From: Luteitalea sp.
Lineage (GTDB): Bacteria; Acidobacteriota; Vicinamibacteria; Vicinamibacterales; Vicinamibacteraceae
Assembly: GCA_009377495.1 (NCBI GenBank)
Contig: WHTZ01000024.1
Location: 1-64,000 of the forward strand
DNA length: 64,000 bases
Direction: 5' to 3'
The notes beneath the pieces were generated by a model. The model searched no databases and was not told the DNA's origin. It saw nothing but the letters and a program-made list of their open reading frames with translations. A program made the position numbers and the translations under genes. Numbering within the stretch: position 1 is the first letter of the stretch; each line of letters starts with the position of its first letter. Positions 27,120-38,420 of this stretch are shown piece after piece.

Positions 27120-30100
27120 TCACGCGCTCGCCACCAGGGCCAGCTCTTCTTGTCTTTCTCGCTCGAGCGCACGCTTGTAGTCGATTGGCATCACCTTCAC
27201 GAAGGATCGAGCCTCGCCGGGCCAACGCTCGAGCAAGCGCTCAGCCACTGGGCTCCCGGTGAACAAGTGGTGCTTCCTGAGCAGCTCTTGCACGAGTGCC
27301 TCATCGTCCTCCTCCAGTGCCTCGAGCGCGACCATCTCCTGGTTGCAGCGCCACTCGAAGCCGCCCCTGGCGTCGAGCACGTAACTAATGCCACCGCTCA
27401 TGCCGGCGCCGAAATTGCGTCCCGTCGAGCCGAGCACAACGACACGTCCGCCCGTCATGTACTCGCACCCGTGGTCACCGACGCCCTCGACCACGGCATG
27501 AGCGCCACTGTTGCGCACCGCGAATCGCTCACCGACGACACCGCGCACGAAGAGCTCGCCGCTCGTGGCGCCATACAGCATCACGTTACCGGCAATGATG
27601 TTCTGCTCCGGCACGAAGCCCGCGTTCGGAGGTGGCACAATGACGAGGCGCCCACCCGAGAGACCCTTACCGACGTAGTCGTTGGCGTCGCCCTCGAGCT
27701 GCAATGCAATTCCACGTGGGAGAAACGCCCCGAAGCTTTGTCCCGCCGAACCCGTGAACTGCAGCTCGATCGTGTCGTCTGGCAGCCCCTCGGCGCCGAA
27801 CCGTCGCGTGACCTCGCTGCCCAGCATGCTGCCGGTGGCCCGATTGATATTGCGTATCGGCAGCGACGCGGTCACACGCTCGCGACGCAACAATGCAGGC
27901 TCCGCAATCTTTATCAGCTGGTTGTCGAGGACACGCTCGAGCCCGTGATCCTGCGGCGTGACAGAGCGCAAGGGCACCGCACACATGCCGACCTCGCTTT
28001 CCAGCCCTTCTTCGAGCCAGGGGGCATGAAGGACGGTCGACAGATCGAGGTCGCGCGCCTTCCAATGCGCAATCGCAGGCTGGACGTCGAGTAGATCCGT
28101 CCGTCCGATCATCTCGTCGAGCGTCCGGAACCCGAGCTGCGCCAGGTACTCGCGCACTTCCTGGGCGATAAAGCGGAAGAAGTTGACGACGTGGGAGGCC
28201 GTGCCCGTGAACTTCTTGCGCAGCTCCGGATTCTGGGTCGCGATGCCAACCGGACACGTGTCTAGGTGGCACACGCGCATCATCACGCAGCCCATGACCA
28301 CCAGCGGTGCGGTGGCGAAGCCGTATTCCTCGGCCCCGAGCAGCGCGGCCACCACGACGTCACGTCCCGTCTTGAGCTGGCCGTCCACCTGCACGACAAT
28401 GCGGTCACGCAAGTCATTGGCGATGAGGGTTTGCTGCGTCTCGGCCAGGCCAAGCTCCCACGGAATGCCCGCGTGCTTGATCGACGTCAGCGGGCTGGCG
28501 CCCGTGCCACCGTCGTGACCGCTGATGAGCACGTGATCGCTCTTGGCCTTGGCCACGCCGGCCGCCACCGTCCCAACGCCGACCTCCGCCACGAGCTTCA
28601 CGCTCACTCGGGCGCGCGGGTTCGCGTTCTTGAGATCGAAGATAAGTTGTGCGAGGTCCTCGATCGAGTAAATGTCGTGGTGCGGCGGTGGGCTGATCAG
28701 CCCGACACCCGGCGTCGAGAACCGAACTTTGGCGATCCAGGGATAGACCTTGTTGCCCGGGAGCTGTCCGCCTTCGCCTGGCTTGGCACCCTGCGCCATC
28801 TTGATCTGCAGCTCGTCACCGTTGACGAGGTACTCACTGGTGACACCGAACCGAGCCGAGGCTACCTGCTTGATGGCGCTGCGCCGCGAGTCACCGTTGG
28901 GATCCAGTATGTACCGCTGTGGATCTTCGCCGCCCTCGCCGCAGTTCGAGCGGCCGCCGAGGCGATTCATGGCCACGGCGAGCGTCTCATGTGCTTCGGC
29001 GCTGATCGCGCCATAGCTCATCGCGCCCGTACAAAAGCGCGTGACGATGTTGTCGACGGGCTCCACCTCGTCGATGGGCACGGGCGGGCGACGCTCAGCC
29101 CTGAGCACGAACAGCCCTCGCAGCGTCGCCAGACGCTCGCTCTGCTCGTCGACCATACGGGTGTAGTCGCGGAAGATCTCGTAGCGTCCGGACCGCGTCG
29201 CGTGCTGCAGACGGAAGACCGTCTCCGGGTTGAACAGGTGATGCTCGCCCTCACGCCGCCATTGATATTGGCCGCCGCTGTCGAGCTCGGGTAAGGCAGG
29301 CCTCGGGCGAAACGCGCGCGCGTGGTGCATGAGGGTTTCACGCGCGATCTCCCGGATGCCGACGCCGCCTATGCGCGACGGCGTATGTGTAAAGTACTTG
29401 TCGACGAACTCCTTCGACAGACCGACCGCCTCGAAGACCTGGGCGCCGCGATAGCTGGCAATCGTCGAGATGCCCATCTTCGACATCACTTTGACGACGC
29501 CCTTTTGCACGGCTTTGAGGTACTGACCGCGGAGCGTGGCCACTGGAATCGTGGAATCCACGAGGCCGAGGTCGCCGAGCGTCGGCAACGTCTCGAGCGC
29601 CAGCCACGGGTTGATCGCGCTTGCGCCGTAGCCGATGAGCGTGGCGAATTGGTGCACCTCGCGCGCTTCGCCCGTCTCGACAATGAGCGTCACGTGCGTG
29701 CGTGTTCCCTCGCGAACGAGGTGGTTCTGCAGGCCCGCCACCGCGAGCAACGATGGGATCGGAGCATGGTCTGCATCCACCGCGCGATCCGAGAGCACGA
29801 GAACCTTCGCACCCTTGCCGATGGCGATGTCTACCTTCGCAAACAACGCCTTGAGCGCCGGCTCGAGCCCCTCGTCTCCCTCCCTCACCGGAAAGACCAT
29901 GTCGAGAACGGTGACGTAGTAAGGGTTGCCCGGCTCCGGACCCTGTCGATCTTCGGTCGAAACGGGAGCCTGGAGCTCGGAGATTCGACCGTTTGGGGCA
30001 TGGCGGTGTCCGGCACGGTCGTAATACGCGAGCGCTTTGAAGCGCGCCATCTCCTCGTTGTCGAGGAACGGGCTGTCGCACAGGATCATGCGACAACTCT

Positions 30101-31808
30101 CCGGCTCCGGGTCGAGCAGGTTCCGCTCCGGGCCAATCGCCGTCGTCACCGACGTGACGAGTCGCTCGCGGATCGCGTCGAGCGGCGGGTTGGTGACCTG
30201 CGCGAAGAGTTGCTGGAAGTAGTCGGCGAGCGCGCGTGGCCGCTGACTCAGCACCGCCAGCGCGGCGTCGTTCCCCATCGAGCCGACGGCCTCCTCACCT
30301 TTCGCGGCCATGGGCGTGACGAGCAGCTTGAGCTCTTCTTGCGTGTAGCCGAACGCGAGCTGGCGAGTGCGCAGCGCGTCTCCCTCGAGGGGCGCCGGAA
30401 GATCGGCGGGATCCAGTTGCTCGAGCGGAATAAGATTCTCCGCTACCCACTGCTGGTACGGCTGCTCCGTCGCAATGCGATGCTTCAGCTCATCGTCACC
30501 GATGATGCGCTGCTCGCCGAGGTCGACGAGAAACATGCGGCCAGGTCGCAGTCGCCCCTTCTCGACGATGCGGTCGGCCGGCACGTCGAGGATTCCGACC
30601 TCGGACCCGAGGATGACGAGGTCGTCCTTGGTCACCCAATAGCGCGCCGGACGCAAGCCGTTGCGGTCGAGCACCGCGCCAATCTGCCGCCCGTCGGTGA
30701 AGCAAATGCACGCCGGACCGTCCCACGGCTCCATCAGACAGGAGTGATAGGCATAGAACGCCTTCTTCTCAGCGCTCATCGCCTCGTGACGCTCCCACGC
30801 CTCCGGAATCATCATCATCACCGCATGCGGGAGCGAGCGCCCGCCCATCGCGAGCAGCTCGAGCACCGAGTCGAAGCAGGCGGAGTCACTGAGGCCTTCG
30901 CGGACCACCGGCAGGATCTTCGAGATGTCGCCATCGAGCAGCGGCGAGGCGAGCTGCGCCTCGCGCGCGCGCATCCAATTGATGTTGCCGCGCAGTGTGT
31001 TGATTTCGCCGTTGTGCGCGACGAACCGGTACGGATGAGCCAGCTCCCAGCTCGGAAACGTGTTCGTCGAGAAGCGCGAGTGAAACATGCAGAGCGCGCT
31101 CTCGATCCGCCGGTCGTCGAGATCCGCGAAGTACTCGCGGAGCTGCATGGGCGTGAGCATGCCCTTGTAGACCAACGTGCGACACGACAAGCTCGCGACG
31201 TAGAAGTACGTGCGATCGTCGATGCCGCTGGTCCGGACGAGCGTCTGAAACCGCTTCCGAATGACGAGCAGCTTGCGCTCGAATGCGTCTTCGTCAGCAG
31301 CGCCCTCGCCTGGCGCGATGAACACATGGTCCATCGCCGGCTCGACGCCTTTCGCGATGTCACCCAGGCTGCGGTTGTCGGTCGGCACACGGCGCCAGCC
31401 GAGGAGCTGCTGACCCTCCTGGCGCACCACCATGGCAAAGAGCATCTTCGCGAGGGCGTTGGCCTGCGGGTCCGGCGAGCCGAAGAACAAGCCAGCGGCG
31501 TAGCGACCAGGGACCGGGAGGTCGGTCAGAGGCTGTGTTGTCTCGTCCGAAACGATGCGTCCGAGTGCGGCCTCGCGCTGGAACAGCTTGTGGGGAATCT
31601 GGATGAGAATACCCGCGCCATCGCCCGTGCAGCAGTCGCCCCCGGTGGCCGCCCGGTGTGCGAGCCGCTCGAGCGCGTCGAGCCCCAGACGGACGATCTC
31701 GTGGCTCGCGCGACCCTTGAGGTGCACGAGAAAGCCGACGCCGCACGCGTCGTGCTCGCGATCTGGTGTGTAGAGACCCCCCTGAGGGCGCTGGGGATAC
31801 GGATCCAT
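27120..31808 (-). CDS. gltB: Glutamate synthase large subunit
   Basis: This 1562-residue GltB releases ammonia from glutamine and uses it to aminate 2-oxoglutarate. DACGVGF places the N-terminal nucleophile Cys at residue 22, exposed after propeptide removal as in other GltB proteins. The amidotransferase, central and FMN-binding domains follow; [11 protein letters not shown] binds the 3Fe-4S cluster, and the C-terminal GXGXG beta-helix ([20 protein letters not shown]) is present. The open frame extends upstream to 31991, but [11 protein letters not shown] at 31808 gives the usual short propeptide and leaves a ~120-base leader below a TATAAT box. It is co-transcribed with gltD. Confidence 0.95.
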   Translation of the reverse strand: MDPYPQRPQGGLYTPDREHDACGVGFLVHLKGRASHEIVRLGLDALERLAHRAATGGDCCTGDGAGILIQIPHKLFQREAALGRIVSDETTQPLTDLPVPGRYAAGLFFGSPDPQANALAKMLFAMVVRQEGQQLLGWRRVPTDNRSLGDIAKGVEPAMDHVFIAPGEGAADEDAFERKLLVIRKRFQTLVRTSGIDDRTYFYVASLSCRTLVYKGMLTPMQLREYFADLDDRRIESALCMFHSRFSTNTFPSWELAHPYRFVAHNGEINTLRGNINWMRAREAQLASPLLDGDISKILPVVREGLSDSACFDSVLELLAMGGRSLPHAVMMMIPEAWERHEAMSAEKKAFYAYHSCLMEPWDGPACICFTDGRQIGAVLDRNGLRPARYWVTKDDLVILGSEVGILDVPADRIVEKGRLRPGRMFLVDLGEQRIIGDDELKHRIATEQPYQQWVAENLIPLEQLDPADLPAPLEGDALRTRQLAFGYTQEELKLLVTPMAAKGEEAVGSMGNDAALAVLSQRPRALADYFQQLFAQVTNPPLDAIRERLVTSVTTAIGPERNLLDPEPESCRMILCDSPFLDNEEMARFKALAYYDRAGHRHAPNGRISELQAPVSTEDRQGPEPGNPYYVTVLDMVFPVREGDEGLEPALKALFAKVDIAIGKGAKVLVLSDRAVDADHAPIPSLLAVAGLQNHLVREGTRTHVTLIVETGEAREVHQFATLIGYGASAINPWLALETLPTLGDLGLVDSTIPVATLRGQYLKAVQKGVVKVMSKMGISTIASYRGAQVFEAVGLSKEFVDKYFTHTPSRIGGVGIREIARETLMHHARAFRPRPALPELDSGGQYQWRREGEHHLFNPETVFRLQHATRSGRYEIFRDYTRMVDEQSERLATLRGLFVLRAERRPPVPIDEVEPVDNIVTRFCTGAMSYGAISAEAHETLAVAMNRLGGRSNCGEGGEDPQRYILDPNGDSRRSAIKQVASARFGVTSEYLVNGDELQIKMAQGAKPGEGGQLPGNKVYPWIAKVRFSTPGVGLISPPPHHDIYSIEDLAQLIFDLKNANPRARVSVKLVAEVGVGTVAAGVAKAKSDHVLISGHDGGTGASPLTSIKHAGIPWELGLAETQQTLIANDLRDRIVVQVDGQLKTGRDVVVAALLGAEEYGFATAPLVVMGCVMMRVCHLDTCPVGIATQNPELRKKFTGTASHVVNFFRFIAQEVREYLAQLGFRTLDEMIGRTDLLDVQPAIAHWKARDLDLSTVLHAPWLEEGLESEVGMCAVPLRSVTPQDHGLERVLDNQLIKIAEPALLRRERVTASLPIRNINRATGSMLGSEVTRRFGAEGLPDDTIELQFTGSAGQSFGAFLPRGIALQLEGDANDYVGKGLSGGRLVIVPPPNAGFVPEQNIIAGNVMLYGATSGELFVRGVVGERFAVRNSGAHAVVEGVGDHGCEYMTGGRVVVLGSTGRNFGAGMSGGISYVLDARGGFEWRCNQEMVALEALEEDDEALVQELLRKHHLFTGSPVAERLLERWPGEARSFVKVMPIDYKRALERERQEELALVASA

Positions 31809-32124
31809 CGAGCGCGCTGCCTTTCTTCGTGTAGCCCGCGGAAACGGGAGAGCGAGCCCCCCTTCACTCTTGGATCGAAGAGTACGGAGACGAGGGTCCG
31901 CGCCTGCCGGGGCAGGAAAGAACTTGCACAGATTATATGCATAGGATCGTTCACATCTATTATTTTCATGGTAGGCATCGCCTGTCCTCATTGTCGATTC
32001 CCGCGTACTCCAAACGACTCGATATCGGAGTAGACTGCGCGGGAAACTGAAACGTTGAGGTTGGCGTGATCGTCGCTGCAGCCTCGGAAGACGATATCTT
32101 ATCGTGAACGTCTATGGTCGAGCT
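31809..32124. other. Divergent control region between gltB and the sulfatase gene
   Basis: These 316 bases hold no supportable gene. They are locally AT-rich around 31925-31975, where a TATAAT on the minus strand points toward gltB. I do not recognise a glutamate- or nitrogen-regulator binding site or a riboswitch. Confidence 0.5.
31932..31937 (-). promoter_or_regulatory. Candidate -10 element for gltBD
   Basis: A perfect TATAAT reads toward gltB inside an AT-rich island, which is unusual in this GC-rich sequence. No good TTGACA lies at 16-18 bases upstream. A TATGCATA palindrome overlaps the upstream edge. The predicted leader to ATG 31808 would be about 115-120 bases. Confidence 0.45.
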
Positions 32125-33714
32125 ATGTTCCGCACACCTGCTACCACACTCACCATTCTGTCGTTGCTCACAATCTCACCTGGATCGGAGCCGATCTCGG
32201 CCCGTCCAGGCAAAGGACAGGGCGGACAGGGCGCGGCAGCGAACGGTCAAGCGTCGCCATCGCTGCAGTTGACGCCGGTTCCCAACGCGCAGCCCCGCAA
32301 CGTCGTCTTCATTCTGGTCGACGACCTGCGGTACGACGTCTTTGGATTCACCGGGCACCCGTTCATCGAGACACCGCACATCGATGCGCTGGCACGCGGT
32401 GGCGTGCATTTCTCGAGCGCGGTCGTCACGACGTCGCTCTGCTCCCCGAGTCGTGCTTCGATTCTCACCGGGCAGTACGCGCACGGCCACCGCGTCATCA
32501 ACAACAACGAGCCGGTCTCGCCTGATCTTCGGTTCTTCTCGCAGTACTTGCAGATGGGCGGCTACGAGACGGCGTTCGTCGGCAAGTGGCACATGGGCCA
32601 TGAGACAGACGATCCACAGCGCGGCTTCGATCACTGGGTGAGCTTCAGTGGCCAAGGTCAGTATCTGCCGGGGCCGAAGACGATCTTCAACGTGAACGGT
32701 CGCCGCGTGCCGCAAAAGGGCTACATCACCGACGAGCTCACCGACTACGCGCTCGACTGGTTGCAAGAGCGTGATGCGGAGCAGCCGTTCATGCTGTACC
32801 TGTCGCACAAAGCTGTACACGACAATTTCACGCCGGCTGAGCGTCACGAAGGACGTTATGCGAAGCAGCAGATCGAGTGGCCGCCATCGTTCGATCCATC
32901 CACAGACCCGGACGGTCGGCCGATGTGGGTGAAGAACCAGCGTAATAGCTGGCATGGCGTCGACTTCGCTTACTACGGACGGCGCGACATCAAGGAAGAG
33001 TACCGTCGTTACCTCGAGGCGGTGCTTGCTGTTGACGACAGCGTGGGTCGCGTGGTCGAGTACCTGCGGAAGGAAGGGTTGCTCGATTCAACGGTCATCA
33101 TGCTCATGGGCGACAACGGCTTTGTCTGGGGCGAGCACGGCCTCGTCGACAAGCGCACGGCGTACGAGGCGTCGATGCTCGTGCCACTCGTCGCCTACGC
33201 GCCGGGGCTCTTTCCTGAAGGGCGCACGGTCGAGCAGATCGTGGCAAACATTGACGTGGCCCCGACCGTGCTCGAGGCGGCGGGACTGCAACCGCCGTCG
33301 GACATGGACGGTCAAAGCTTCCTCGACCTCGCACAGGGCAAAGAGGTGCCGTGGCGCGACTCCGTGCTCTACGAGTACTACTGGGAACGCAACTTTCCGC
33401 AAACGCCAACGATGCACGCGCTCCGGGGTCAGCGCTACAAGTACATCCACTACCACGGGATTTGGGACTTGGACGAGCTGTACGACCTCCAGGCCGATCC
33501 GGATGAAATGAAGAACCTCATCAACGATCCCACCCAGAAAGAGGTCGTGCAGAAGATGAATCAACAGCTCTTCGACGTGCTCGAAGAGACCGACGGCATG
33601 CACATGCCACTCTATCGGGACAGTGGTGGCCAAAACAACTTGCGCGGCAAGGAGGGCCCCGGCGCCGCCGAGTTCCCGAAGAGCTTCCTGAGTGATCCCA
33701 AGCCACCGCGGTAA
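32125..33714 (+). CDS. Exported type I sulfatase (family S1)
   Basis: This 529-residue sulfatase has a secretion signal ending near EPISA. The formylglycine motif is CSPSRAS with C106, and the metal-binding FILVDDLRYD (~residues 63-72) and GKWHMGH segments are intact, so it should be active after Cys oxidation by an FGE enzyme encoded elsewhere. Overall length and the C-terminal YDLQADPDEMKNL segment match bacterial arylsulfatase/heparan-sulfatase-like exoenzymes acting on sulfated glycans; the substrate is not predictable. GTG 32104 is an alternative start, but ATG 32125 begins the signal peptide. Repeats of family B follow its stop directly. Confidence 0.88.
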   Translation: MFRTPATTLTILSLLTISPGSEPISARPGKGQGGQGAAANGQASPSLQLTPVPNAQPRNVVFILVDDLRYDVFGFTGHPFIETPHIDALARGGVHFSSAVVTTSLCSPSRASILTGQYAHGHRVINNNEPVSPDLRFFSQYLQMGGYETAFVGKWHMGHETDDPQRGFDHWVSFSGQGQYLPGPKTIFNVNGRRVPQKGYITDELTDYALDWLQERDAEQPFMLYLSHKAVHDNFTPAERHEGRYAKQQIEWPPSFDPSTDPDGRPMWVKNQRNSWHGVDFAYYGRRDIKEEYRRYLEAVLAVDDSVGRVVEYLRKEGLLDSTVIMLMGDNGFVWGEHGLVDKRTAYEASMLVPLVAYAPGLFPEGRTVEQIVANIDVAPTVLEAAGLQPPSDMDGQSFLDLAQGKEVPWRDSVLYEYYWERNFPQTPTMHALRGQRYKYIHYHGIWDLDELYDLQADPDEMKNLINDPTQKEVVQKMNQQLFDVLEETDGMHMPLYRDSGGQNNLRGKEGPGAAEFPKSFLSDPKPPR

Positions 33715-33718
33715 CGGG

Positions 33719-33853
33719 GTAGGGCGCCCCTTTAGGAACGGGTAGGGCGCCCCTTTAGGGGCGCCGGGCTGATCGCTCGACCAGGCGGCTCAAGCCGCGC
33801 CCTACGTACCCCTACCGACCAACAACGCGTAGGGCGCCCCTTTTAGGGGCGCC
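33719..33853. repeat. Family B repeats (GTAGGGCGCCCC hairpins)
   Basis: Three copies of TAGGGCGCCCC occur. Two form perfect hairpins GGCGCCCC/GGGGCGCC with 4- and 5-base loops (33746-33765 and 33833-33853). A GCGGCT/AGCCGC hairpin (33785-33798) lies between them, and GTAGGGCGC...GCGCCCTAC arms enclose 33742-33805. A related unit is at 48635-48697. They lie between the sulfatase and the ADOP permease and may end sulfatase transcription. Confidence 0.8.
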
Positions 33854-33889
33854 AGGCCTTGACCTTCAACAGGTAACGGCTTAGGATAG

Positions 33890-36649
33890 ATGTGTCGAAG
33901 GTTGAGGCAATATATGTTGGTTCCGATGCGGAAGCTTACAAATCTGCTCCGCCGTAAGCGCGACCGGATGGAACAGGATCTCGACCGTGAGCTCCGGTAC
34001 CACATTGACCGTCGCGTCGACGACCTGCGCACCTCGGGCCTGAGCGACGCGGAGGCTCGCAGGCAGGCCGCGATCGAGCTCGGTGGCTTTGCGCAGGTGC
34101 AGGAGGACGTGCGAGATACGTGGGTTGTGCGCTGGCTTCACGACGTGGCGCGCGATGTCCGGTACGGCGGCCGCACCTTACGCAAGAACCTCGGCTTCAC
34201 GTTCGTAGCGGTCGTGTCATTGGCACTGGGCATCGGCGCCAACGCGGCCGTCTTCTCGCTGTGCTATCAGCTGCTCCTCCAGCCTTTGCCGGTGCCGGAG
34301 CCAAACCGCCTGGTCAACCTGGCCGCGATGAGCCCGAACCCAGGATCGAAAGAGTGCGGTATCGCGGGCGATTGCGACGAGGTCTTCAGCTATCCGATGT
34401 TCCGCGACCTCGAGCGCATCCAGACCAACTTCACGGGCATTGCCGCGCACGACCCCTTTGCTGCCAACCTCGCCTATCGTGGCCAAACGCTGAGCGGTGA
34501 GGGTGTGCTGGTCTCGGGGAGCTACTTCCCCGTGCTCGGCCTGCAACCGGCGCTGGGACGACTCCTTCAGCCAGGCGATGACCGCACCGTTGGCGAATCA
34601 CCGGTGGTGGTGCTGAATCACGGGTACTGGCAGAGCCGCTTTGGCAGTCGCCCCACCGTCCTCAACGAGACGATGGTGGTCAACGGCCAAACCGTGACCA
34701 TTGTCGGCGTCGCGCCGCGCGGCTTCGATGGAACGACACTCGGGTTGAAGCCACAGGTGTTCGTGCCAATGACAATGCGCTGGCTCATGGAGCCCGACGA
34801 AGAACGTGACCATGAGAATCGACGCAGCTCCTGGATCTATCTGTTCGCGCGGCTGAAGCCGGGTGTCTCCATCGAGCGGGCACGCGCCGCCATCAACGTT
34901 CCGTATCGCGCGATCATCAACGACGTCGAAGCGCCGCTCCTGGAAGGTAGGAGCGATCAGATGATCGCGCGGTTCAAAGCGAAGAACCTCGGTGTGGAAC
35001 CCGGCGCACGAGGCCAGAGCAAGGTGTCTGCCGTGACCCAAGTGCCGCTGACGCTGCTCCTTGGCGTCACCACGCTGGTGCTCCTCATCGCCTGTGTGAA
35101 CATTGCCAACCTGCTGCTGGCGCGCGCAGCCGGGCGCTCGGGCGAGATGGCAATGCGGTTGTCCATTGGCGCCAGTCGCTGGCATCTCATCGCCCAGCTC
35201 CTCACGGAGTCATCTCTCCTCGCGCTCTTCGGTGGGGTTGCCAGTCTCCTCGTGGCGCGATGGACGATGAGCCTGGCTCGCTCGCTCGTGGCCGTGGACG
35301 TCGTCGGTCGGAACCTCCCGCTGCACTTGGACGCGTCGGCCACGATCGCCGCGGCGGCGCTGGCGCTTGGCACGAGTCTGCTGGTCGGGCTGTTTCCCGC
35401 GCTCCACGCCACGCGGCCCGACGTGCTCTCTGCGCTCAAGGGACAAGCCGGCCAGCCAGCCGGGGGGCGCGGGGCGGCGCGTTTTCGCATGTCGCTGGCA
35501 ACGGCGCAAATCGCCCTGTCGATGGTGCTCCTCGTCCTCGCGGGCCTCTTCACGAAGAGCCTCGTCAACATCAGCCGGGTGGATCTTGGGCTGAAGATCG
35601 ACAACCTGGTGAACTTCGGTATCTCACCGATGAAGAACGGCTATCCGCTGGACCGCTCCGCGGTGCTCTTCGAGCGGCTCGAGGACGAGCTGGCCGCGCT
35701 GCCTGGTGTCACGGCGGTCGCGTCGTCGCAGATACCGGTGCTCTCTGGAAGCGACTGGTGGGACTCGGTCTTGGTGGAGGGGTTCGACGTTGGACCGGAT
35801 ACGGACACCGACGCGCTCTACGACGAGATTGGTCCGGAGTACTTTCGCGCGTTGGGCATTCCGTTGATCTCCGGCCGCGAGTTTACCCGCGCCGATTCCT
35901 TAAACGCGCCAAAAGTCGCCATCGTCAACGAGCAGTTCGCCGAGAAATTCCACCTCGGGCGCCACGCCGTCGGCAAGCATATGTCCACGGGGAACCCCGC
36001 GCTCGACCTGGAGATTGTCGGCCTCGTGAGGGACGCCAAGCACAGCAACGTGAAGGAGGCGATCCCGCCCAGGTTCTTTCTCCCGCACCGCCAGAACGAC
36101 GCGGTCGGTTTCATGACGTTCTACGTTCGCACATCCCTGAATCCAGAGCCGGTCATGGCGACTATCCGGCAGACCGTGTCCCGTCTCGACCCGAATCTCC
36201 CGGTCGAGGACCTTCGGACGATGCGCCAGCAGATGCGCGACGAGAACCTCGTCGTCGAACGCTTTATCGGCGTGCTGACGGCGGCGTTTGCGGTGCTGGC
36301 GACGCTGCTGGCAGCCCTCGGGCTCTACGGGGTGCTCGCCTACACCGTGGCGCAGCGCACGCGGGAGATCGGGCTGCGCATGGCGCTCGGCGCCACGCGG
36401 GCGCAGGTGCGCCGGATGGTGCTGGGTCAGGTGGGGCTGATGACCATCGTCGGCGGCACGATCGGCCTGGCGGCCGCCGTCGCTGTGGCCCGTGCCGCCC
36501 AGGCCCTGCTGTTCGAGCTGCAGTTTCACGATACCGGCGTGCTCGCCGCGGCCGTCATCGTGCTCACGCTGGTGGCGCTCGCCGCCGGATTCGTGCCCGC
36601 GGATCGCGCAGCGCGCGTCGATCCGATGCGGGCGCTCAGGTATGAATAG
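33890..36649 (+). CDS. MacB/FtsX-like permease (acidobacterial duplicated orphan permease, ADOP)
   Basis: This 919-residue membrane protein has a helical N-terminal domain with the ADOP pattern (DLDRELRYHIDRRVDDLRTSGLS). A transmembrane helix at ~105-125, a MacB-type periplasmic domain, three helices (~385-520) bordering an FtsX domain, a second periplasmic domain and a final FtsX domain with three helices follow. The two FtsX units are the 'duplicated' part; no ATPase gene lies nearby, hence 'orphan'. The family is expanded in Acidobacteriota and its cargo is unknown. The start is uncertain: ATG 33890 follows an AGGATAG box, while ATG 33926 (MRKLTNLL) gives a more typical N-terminus. Confidence 0.86.
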   Translation: MCRRLRQYMLVPMRKLTNLLRRKRDRMEQDLDRELRYHIDRRVDDLRTSGLSDAEARRQAAIELGGFAQVQEDVRDTWVVRWLHDVARDVRYGGRTLRKNLGFTFVAVVSLALGIGANAAVFSLCYQLLLQPLPVPEPNRLVNLAAMSPNPGSKECGIAGDCDEVFSYPMFRDLERIQTNFTGIAAHDPFAANLAYRGQTLSGEGVLVSGSYFPVLGLQPALGRLLQPGDDRTVGESPVVVLNHGYWQSRFGSRPTVLNETMVVNGQTVTIVGVAPRGFDGTTLGLKPQVFVPMTMRWLMEPDEERDHENRRSSWIYLFARLKPGVSIERARAAINVPYRAIINDVEAPLLEGRSDQMIARFKAKNLGVEPGARGQSKVSAVTQVPLTLLLGVTTLVLLIACVNIANLLLARAAGRSGEMAMRLSIGASRWHLIAQLLTESSLLALFGGVASLLVARWTMSLARSLVAVDVVGRNLPLHLDASATIAAAALALGTSLLVGLFPALHATRPDVLSALKGQAGQPAGGRGAARFRMSLATAQIALSMVLLVLAGLFTKSLVNISRVDLGLKIDNLVNFGISPMKNGYPLDRSAVLFERLEDELAALPGVTAVASSQIPVLSGSDWWDSVLVEGFDVGPDTDTDALYDEIGPEYFRALGIPLISGREFTRADSLNAPKVAIVNEQFAEKFHLGRHAVGKHMSTGNPALDLEIVGLVRDAKHSNVKEAIPPRFFLPHRQNDAVGFMTFYVRTSLNPEPVMATIRQTVSRLDPNLPVEDLRTMRQQMRDENLVVERFIGVLTAAFAVLATLLAALGLYGVLAYTVAQRTREIGLRMALGATRAQVRRMVLGQVGLMTIVGGTIGLAAAVAVARAAQALLFELQFHDTGVLAAAVIVLTLVALAAGFVPADRAARVDPMRALRYE

Positions 36650-36722
36650 CCTCCGCCCCCCACCGCGCGATCACTGAAATCACGTCCCAGTTGAACAGAG
36701 CTCTGCGGGCGGCGTTGGACGT

Positions 36723-37199
36723 CTAGTCTCGCGTGAAGATTTGCGCCAGGTGGTGCTTCAGGTGACGCACGTAGTCCACCATGTGGTCGCCCAGTGTCGA
36801 CGGTTCATCCGCTGACACGATGCACTGGTTTCCGAGTGACTCGCTCGGTACTCGTTTCATCACGTGAACGAGATGCTGGTTGTAGAGCCGCCACAGATCG
36901 ACGAGCTCTTGCCATGGACGGTCCCGATAGCCTTGTGCGGCAACCCAATGGTCCTGCTGGTACGCGGGAAACTGCAGACGGGCCACGGCTTGAGTGCGGA
37001 CGAAGCGGTGATGGTTGTTGGCGGCTGAGTCGATGAGGTGCCCGAGAATCTCTTTGCGACACCACGTCATCTTGGCCGGACGCATCAAGCTTGCATCTTC
37101 AGTAAGAGCCAGCAGCTGCGGGTAAGCATCTTGCAACACGGCCGTCAGGCGGCTCGCCGCGCCAGAGACAGCCGTCACGTTCGCGTTCAATTCAGTCAT
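36723..37199 (-). CDS. DinB-superfamily protein
   Basis: This 158-residue protein is probably a four-helix bundle. Histidines in GHLIDSAANNHHRF (~residues 53-66) and YVRHLKHHLAQI (C-terminus) are placed like the metal-binding triad of DinB/YfiT proteins. Members include thiol transferases and hydrolases of unclear substrate, so no activity is assigned. It has no signal peptide. It shares a strand with the oxidoreductase gene that starts further right, but a 47-base gap separates them. Confidence 0.75.
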   Translation of the reverse strand: MTELNANVTAVSGAASRLTAVLQDAYPQLLALTEDASLMRPAKMTWCRKEILGHLIDSAANNHHRFVRTQAVARLQFPAYQQDHWVAAQGYRDRPWQELVDLWRLYNQHLVHVMKRVPSESLGNQCIVSADEPSTLGDHMVDYVRHLKHHLAQIFTRD

Positions 37200-37246
37200 A
37201 GGTACCTTGCCACCTGGGAACCCCTCCCCTTGTCATCCTGTCACCC

Positions 37247-38377
37247 TTATGCAGCGAGCGTCACAGTCTTCTGCGCCTTCGCCGCCTCATAGATCGCCAT
37301 CATGGCAACGAGATCCCGGAGGCCCTCATCGCCGGGCGTCTTCGGTTCGGTGTCGTTGAGAATGCACTCGGAAAAGTGATCCATCTCGGCGGCAAACTGG
37401 TCGATGGCCGGCAGCTCTGGCTCGTCCACGCTCTTCTCGCGCGAGACGCGGAGATGCAAGCCATGGTAGGCAGAAGCCGGCTCGAGCTCCGCCCAGCCCT
37501 CGTCGCCAATGGCCCGGAAGCGGTTGTAGCTTACGCCGTAGCTGGAGACGCAGTTGGCCAGCACCCCACTCGGAAAGCGCAGCTGGAAGTTGATCGTTTC
37601 CTCGACTTCCTTGAAGCGCGGGTCTCCGGCCGTCGAGTACTCCATGGCGTTGACTTCACTCGGCTCCTCGCCTGTCAGATAGCGCGCTGCCTGAAGGGCG
37701 TAGATGCCGATGTCCATCAGCGATCCACCGCCCGCTTCCTTCCTGCGTAGTCGCCACTGGTTTGGATCGCCGATGTTGAACGCGGCTGACGCATCCACGA
37801 CCTTGAGCTGACCAACGCCCCCTTGTGCAAGCTCGATGAGGCGCTGCGTGTACGGCTCGTAGTGCAGCCGGTAGCCGATCATGAGCTTGCGGTTCGCCTT
37901 CCGACACGTCGCGATCATCTCGCGGCAGTCGTCGGGTGTGTTCGCCATGGGTTTCTCGCACAAAATGTGCTTACCCGCCTGAGCACCGCGAATGGTGTAC
38001 TCGGCGTGCATGAAGTTCGGGAGGACGATGTAGATGACGTCGACCTCCGGGTTGTCCCGAATGGTGTCGTAGTTGTCGTAGTTGTAGATATTCTTCGGAT
38101 CGACGCCGTATTCTGCGGCGTACTTGAGCGCTTTGTCGCGATCGCCGCTGACGAAGGCCGCCAGCGTCGAGTGCTTGCAACTGGCAAAGGCAGGCATGAG
38201 CTGGCCGATGGCCAGCCGGCCGAGACCGACGAGCGCATAACGGATTTTCCGGCCACTGGGCTCGCCGGGCCCTTGCGCGCGCACGGTCGGCACCGCCAGC
38301 CGCGAGGTCACGAGTCCCGCGCCGGATGCTTCGAGAAACTTCCGCCGCGAAAGACGTTCCCAAGGAGCGTTCGACAT
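37247..38377 (-). CDS. TAT-exported Gfo/Idh/MocA-family oxidoreductase
   Basis: This 376-residue protein has a twin-arginine signal (RLSRRKFLEASGAG, RR at 11-12), so it folds with NADP bound before export, as glucose-fructose oxidoreductase does. The Rossmann motif is YALVGLGRLAIG (~48-58), and the EKPMA segment carrying the conserved Lys follows HILC at about residue 130. The C-terminal alpha/beta domain is of normal length. It probably interconverts sugars or sugar-like substrates in the periplasm. The open frame runs upstream to 38797, antisense to the PAP2 gene; ATG 38377 is chosen because the TAT signal begins there. Confidence 0.87.
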   Translation of the reverse strand: MSNAPWERLSRRKFLEASGAGLVTSRLAVPTVRAQGPGEPSGRKIRYALVGLGRLAIGQLMPAFASCKHSTLAAFVSGDRDKALKYAAEYGVDPKNIYNYDNYDTIRDNPEVDVIYIVLPNFMHAEYTIRGAQAGKHILCEKPMANTPDDCREMIATCRKANRKLMIGYRLHYEPYTQRLIELAQGGVGQLKVVDASAAFNIGDPNQWRLRRKEAGGGSLMDIGIYALQAARYLTGEEPSEVNAMEYSTAGDPRFKEVEETINFQLRFPSGVLANCVSSYGVSYNRFRAIGDEGWAELEPASAYHGLHLRVSREKSVDEPELPAIDQFAAEMDHFSECILNDTEPKTPGDEGLRDLVAMMAIYEAAKAQKTVTLAA

Positions 38378-38420
38378 GTACCGGATCCTAGCAGAGCCCA
38401 GAGGCTGACCGAGGACATCC

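Noticed and set aside
29322..32033. 903-codon open frame on the plus strand opposite gltB
   Set aside because: gltB is complete with all motifs. The antisense frame has Arg/His/Glu-rich composition typical of the mirror of GC-rich codons and no recognisable domain.
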